Virus record (IMG/VR): IMGVR_UViG_3300043446_004602
Span: 1 to 23,397 of that record
Length of the DNA: 23,397 bases
Source of the DNA: a virus
Strand: one strand, 5' to 3'
Positions 20,519-23,397 of this stretch are shown one piece after another. Each line of letters opens with the position of its first letter. Positions within the stretch are counted from its first letter, which is position 1. Made by a program: the position numbers and the translations under genes. The notes under the pieces were generated by a model. It was not told the origin of the DNA. It saw nothing but the letters and a program-made list of their open reading frames with translations, and searched no databases.

Positions 20519-21478
20519 ATGAGAGAAATTCGTAATACAAATGTTTGTGTTATAGGTGGAGCTGGATTTATTGGTTCTCACCTTGTTGATTATCTTATCA
20601 ACGAAAGAAATTGTAATGTAATTGTTCTTGATAACTTAATCACGGGACAAACAAAAAATATAAATAAAGCTGCTAAGTTTATATGGCATGACATCCGTGA
20701 TAATGAAAATGAATTGGCTCGTATATTTAAAACACATAATATCGAATATGTTTTCAATTATGCGGCCGAACCTTACATCCCTGAATGTTTTGAGAGGCCA
20801 ATGCACTTTTTCGATATAAATGCAACATCGGTACTTCGAGTGCTAAACGCTTGTCAGATAGCTAATATAAAAGGATTACTACAAGTTTCTTCAGCAGAAA
20901 TATATGGAGATATGACTGGTAAAATAAGTGAGTCTGATCCAGTTGTTCCACATTCTACATACGGAGTTTCTAAACTTGCTGCCGATGGTCTTGTTCAAGT
21001 TAGATGGAGAGAGGCAGGAGTTCCAGCCATAGCACTACGCCAGTTTAATTGTGTAGGTGAACGTGAAACACATGAATATGTTATTCCTGAAATCATTTCA
21101 CAACTATCAAAATCAAACGTACTAAATCTCGGTAACAATTCTTTTAGAGATTTCCTTTATGCGGGAGACGCGGTTGTTATGGCAGTTGAACTTTTAGAGA
21201 AGGGACAATTTGGTGAAGTTTATAATATGGGAAGTGAGACTGGAATAAAGATTTATGACTTGGCAGAATTAATTGGCAAGTTGATGGGACACCAAAGTAT
21301 AGAAATAAATGTTGACCAAGCAAGAGTTAGACCCTGGGAAATTTGGCACCTTCAATCAGATAATACAAAGTTGTACTCTGTAATAGATTCTAAGCCAGAT
21401 ACAACATTAGAAATTGCTCTTCAAAAGACAATACAATACTTTTACGATAATGGTAAAACTTGGAATTGGGTTAAGTAG
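20519..21478 (+). CDS. NAD-dependent sugar epimerase/dehydratase (GDP-mannose 4,6-dehydratase-like)
   Basis: A 319-residue extended short-chain dehydrogenase acting on nucleotide sugars. The NAD-binding motif is GGAGFIG (13-19), SSAEIYG (124-130) carries the active-site segment, and YGVSK (148-152) the Tyr and Lys. Glutamate at E127 follows the pattern of 4,6-dehydratases (S/T-x-E) and, with the late RVRPWEIWHLQSDNTKL segment, favours a dehydratase over a plain 4-epimerase; this is an inference. I chose the ATG at 20519 because GGAG lies six bases upstream; a TTG at 20507 would add four residues but has no Shine-Dalgarno. The stop overlaps the next start (TAGTG). The enzyme would feed a 4-keto-6-deoxy sugar to the aminotransferase at 18936. 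Confidence 0.9.
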   Translation: MREIRNTNVCVIGGAGFIGSHLVDYLINERNCNVIVLDNLITGQTKNINKAAKFIWHDIRDNENELARIFKTHNIEYVFNYAAEPYIPECFERPMHFFDINATSVLRVLNACQIANIKGLLQVSSAEIYGDMTGKISESDPVVPHSTYGVSKLAADGLVQVRWREAGVPAIALRQFNCVGERETHEYVIPEIISQLSKSNVLNLGNNSFRDFLYAGDAVVMAVELLEKGQFGEVYNMGSETGIKIYDLAELIGKLMGHQSIEINVDQARVRPWEIWHLQSDNTKLYSVIDSKPDTTLEIALQKTIQYFYDNGKTWNWVK

Positions 21479-22098
21479 TGAATGGATTTAATTTCATACA
21501 TCCAAGTGCTATTGTTTCTCCATCTGTAATACTTGGGGAAAACAATTACATAGGACCATTTTGTCACATAACGGGTAATACTATTATTGGTAATAACAAT
21601 AGATTTGAATCTCATTGTTCTGTTGGTACTCCACCTGAGCACACAGGTATGTTTTTTTACGAAGATGGAAAAACTATAATCGGAAACAATAATGTGTTTA
21701 GAGAATATACATCCGTACATTCAGGTGCTACTCGAGCAACTTCTATTGGTAACAATAACCACTTCTTACGAGGAAGTCATATCAGTCACGATACTATAAT
21801 AGAGGATTTTGTACACCTGGCTTGTAATGTTTTAATAGGTGGATATTCATATCTAATGGAAGGTGCAAAATTTGGTCTTGGAGCTGTCTGTCATCAACGA
21901 AGTAAAATCGGTGGGTATGTTATGATAGGTATGTCTTCTGTTATAACAAAAACAAGTGAAATACTTCCAGGAAATGTTTACGTTGGCTCACCTGTTAAGT
22001 TTTTGAAAAGAAATGATTATGGGTTGAAGAATAGTGGAATAACAGATGAATTTCTGAATGAAATAATTAAAAGATATAATTCGATAGAAACATTATGA
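21478..22098 (+). CDS. LpxA-like left-handed beta-helix acyltransferase
   Basis: A 206-residue hexapeptide-repeat acyltransferase. Repeats start at once (IHPSAIVSPSVILGENNYIG, 7-26) and continue to about residue 168. The segment IIGNNNVFREYTSVHSG (67-83), then SHISHDTIIEDFVHLACNVLIGG (100-122) with HD at 104-105 and HQRSKIGGYVMIGM (139-152), follows the order seen in LpxA, the UDP-GlcNAc acyltransferase of lipid A synthesis; the C-terminal GLKNSGITDEFLNEIIKRYNSI also matches its helical tail. At 206 residues it is shorter than LpxA (about 260), so it may instead N- or O-acylate the amino sugar made by its neighbours. The start is GTG, overlapping the previous TAG; no other start fits the repeat pattern. 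The end overlaps the next ATG (ATGA). Confidence 0.87.
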   Translation: MNGFNFIHPSAIVSPSVILGENNYIGPFCHITGNTIIGNNNRFESHCSVGTPPEHTGMFFYEDGKTIIGNNNVFREYTSVHSGATRATSIGNNNHFLRGSHISHDTIIEDFVHLACNVLIGGYSYLMEGAKFGLGAVCHQRSKIGGYVMIGMSSVITKTSEILPGNVYVGSPVKFLKRNDYGLKNSGITDEFLNEIIKRYNSIETL

Positions 22099-22952
22099 GA
22101 ATATCTTATATTCAAAATAAAACAGAATTACAAAGTACAGAGACAAGAATATCTTACAACTTGATACAGAACATTCTTGGTAGAGGTCACGAAATTGTTT
22201 TAAACGATTGTGATGATTCTTGTGACGTTATTCTTTCTATGAATGGATTGTCTCAGTCTCCCTTGTTCAATAAAATATCTTCAGCATATCCGAATATAAA
22301 AACGGTAATGTATGTGTGGGATTGTTATCCCTGGACAGAATATTTCAAAGGATATACCGAATTAAATTCTTATACGGAAATATGGACACCATCCAATGAA
22401 GTTATTTTAAGATTAAAAGAAGCATACGGTGTGGATGAATCAAAATGTAGAGTTATAAAAGCTTACACTACTTTCTTTGATTCAGAACCTAATAAAATAA
22501 GAAACGATAAATTTGTATATCATTTTGCTAGACCGTATAATGATCCTAATTTTGGAATAACAAATAAAGCCTGTCAACATTTAAACATACCGTTGGTTCG
22601 TGGAAATCATTCTTTCACGGAAGAAAAATATAGAGATACTATATTGTCTTGTTCCTTTTTAGTTACGGAATATATGGAAGCATCAACGGGTGGATTAACT
22701 TTATTGGAAGGATATTATCATGGTAAAAATGTATTAGTGTCTGATTCTATTTACATGGGAGCTAAAGATTACTTCGGTGATAGAGCGTATTATTTTAAAG
22801 ATGGAGACATCAATGATTTTGCAAGAATGATTCATTATCTCTGGAATTTAGAATACACTCCAGATTTAGAAGAACGTAGAGAATGGTGCAAACAATATAC
22901 AATAGATGCAATGGTTGATAGAATTTTAAACAGACTTGGGGAGTTAGTATGA
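22095..22952 (+). CDS. Putative glycosyltransferase, short GT-B type
   Basis: A 285-residue protein with GT4-like features: an N-terminal MRISYIQNKTELQSTETRISY strand and turn, VMYVWDCYPW (71-80), EIWTPSNEVILRL (95-107) typical of the end of the first domain, and MEASTGGLTLLEGYYHGKNVLVSD (194-217), where E195 and E205 take the place of the EX7E motif but with nine residues between the glutamates instead of seven. It is short for the GT-B fold, so the domains are compact. Arginine is coded by AGA 13 of 15 times, unlike the polymerase gene, which suggests a different origin for this part of the cluster. It overlaps both neighbours by ATGA. Confidence 0.7.
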   Translation: MRISYIQNKTELQSTETRISYNLIQNILGRGHEIVLNDCDDSCDVILSMNGLSQSPLFNKISSAYPNIKTVMYVWDCYPWTEYFKGYTELNSYTEIWTPSNEVILRLKEAYGVDESKCRVIKAYTTFFDSEPNKIRNDKFVYHFARPYNDPNFGITNKACQHLNIPLVRGNHSFTEEKYRDTILSCSFLVTEYMEASTGGLTLLEGYYHGKNVLVSDSIYMGAKDYFGDRAYYFKDGDINDFARMIHYLWNLEYTPDLEERREWCKQYTIDAMVDRILNRLGELV

Positions 22953-23397
22953 GTGACGTTATTTATTACATAAATGATCTTGGATTTAATAGAACTTTCC
23001 CAAAGTTCGATATAAAAAGATTGCCGTTTGCACACATGGAATATTATCCATGGCATCCTGTTAGTTGGGATAAAATAAACCAAGAGATTTCAGGTGAAGG
23101 CAATATCATAATAATACAAACTCCCGTTGGCCAAGAAGAATTGAAATTAAAAATTGCAATAGAACTTGCAGAAAAAAATATAGTTTTTGTTGGACAAGAG
23201 TCTTCCGTGTTCGATTGGTTTGAGTGGTCTGCTACTGAACAAGAATTGTACACTAACTTGTTATCAAAGTCTAAAGCATTTTTACACCATAGTGATTTTG
23301 ACAAAAGGGTTATGTCTATCTTCATAGATAAATTTGTTAAGTGGAATGGGTGTATAGATGTATCTGTTGAATCCTACAAATCATTCGAAGATTCTGG
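22949..23397 (+). CDS. Putative glycosyltransferase-like protein, 3'-truncated by window end
   Basis: The first 149 residues of a protein that runs off the window; the stop lies beyond base 23397. The ATG at 22949 overlaps the previous stop (ATGA). It begins MSDVIYYINDLGFNRTF, and GNIIIIQTPVGQEELKLKI, NIVFVGQESSVFDWFEW and KAFLHHSDFDKRVMSIF are alternating strands and helices of the kind found in the N-terminal half of GT-B proteins; the VGQES...DWFEW segment recalls the QEG-type loop of some phage and LPS glycosyltransferases. The donor domain is missing from the window, so the assignment is tentative and depends partly on the neighbours. Confidence 0.5.
   Translation, partial: MSDVIYYINDLGFNRTFPKFDIKRLPFAHMEYYPWHPVSWDKINQEISGEGNIIIIQTPVGQEELKLKIAIELAEKNIVFVGQESSVFDWFEWSATEQELYTNLLSKSKAFLHHSDFDKRVMSIFIDKFVKWNGCIDVSVESYKSFEDS

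Overview
The window looks like part of a large, AT-rich tailed-phage genome (myovirus with a T4-type replisome). It carries a family B DNA polymerase with all exonuclease and polymerase motifs, a gp45-type sliding clamp, a gp44-type clamp-loader ATPase and a probable gp62-type small subunit. Genes are packed almost end to end on the + strand, most joined by ATGA, TAATG or TAGTG overlaps that suggest translational coupling. The host cannot be named from the sequence. A Gram-negative host is my inference, from an LpxA-like acyltransferase and a Tat-signal metallo-hydrolase.

Layout. 1-613: 3' part of a conserved phage gene of unknown function. 619-1506: the only minus-strand gene, a metallo-beta-lactamase-fold hydrolase with a twin-arginine leader and a TTG start, probably cargo. 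1591-9560: the replication block proper: a TSPPY-type methyltransferase, a tandem pair of small PGDYG-like paralogues, DNA polymerase, sliding clamp, a small unknown protein and two further TSPPY-type methyltransferases. 9561-9722: a GC-rich intergenic island holding a strong intrinsic terminator and a new promoter. 9723-11757: clamp-loader ATPase, zinc-ribbon protein, clamp-loader small subunit and a DUF1599/Nmad1-like protein. 11758-12757: a homing-endonuclease cassette (basic mini-ORF plus GIY-YIG/NUMOD3 protein) beginning with a tandem 14-bp repeat. 12758-14691: a Cas4/RecB-like nuclease with probable Fe-S cysteines and a CBS-less IMPDH/GMP reductase-family enzyme. 14749-23397: a long surface-sugar cluster of two GT-B glycosyltransferases, a GT2 enzyme, a GT-A-like protein, a DegT aminotransferase, a SAM methyltransferase, a 4,6-dehydratase/epimerase, an LpxA-like acyltransferase and two more glycosyltransferase-like proteins, the last cut by the window end.

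How the genes may work together. The first 14.7 kb copies and processes the phage DNA. Three paralogous amino-methyltransferases, a nucleotide-modification-associated protein and a purine-nucleotide enzyme in the same block suggest DNA or nucleotide modification. The last 8.6 kb could make an activated N-acylated amino-deoxy sugar and transfer it to an acceptor (virion protein, host envelope or DNA; the sequence does not say which). A 17-bp motif (consensus ATTTCGTATATTRTATC) shared upstream of the clamp and clamp-loader genes, with a weaker version before the sugar cluster, is the best candidate for the promoter class driving these units.
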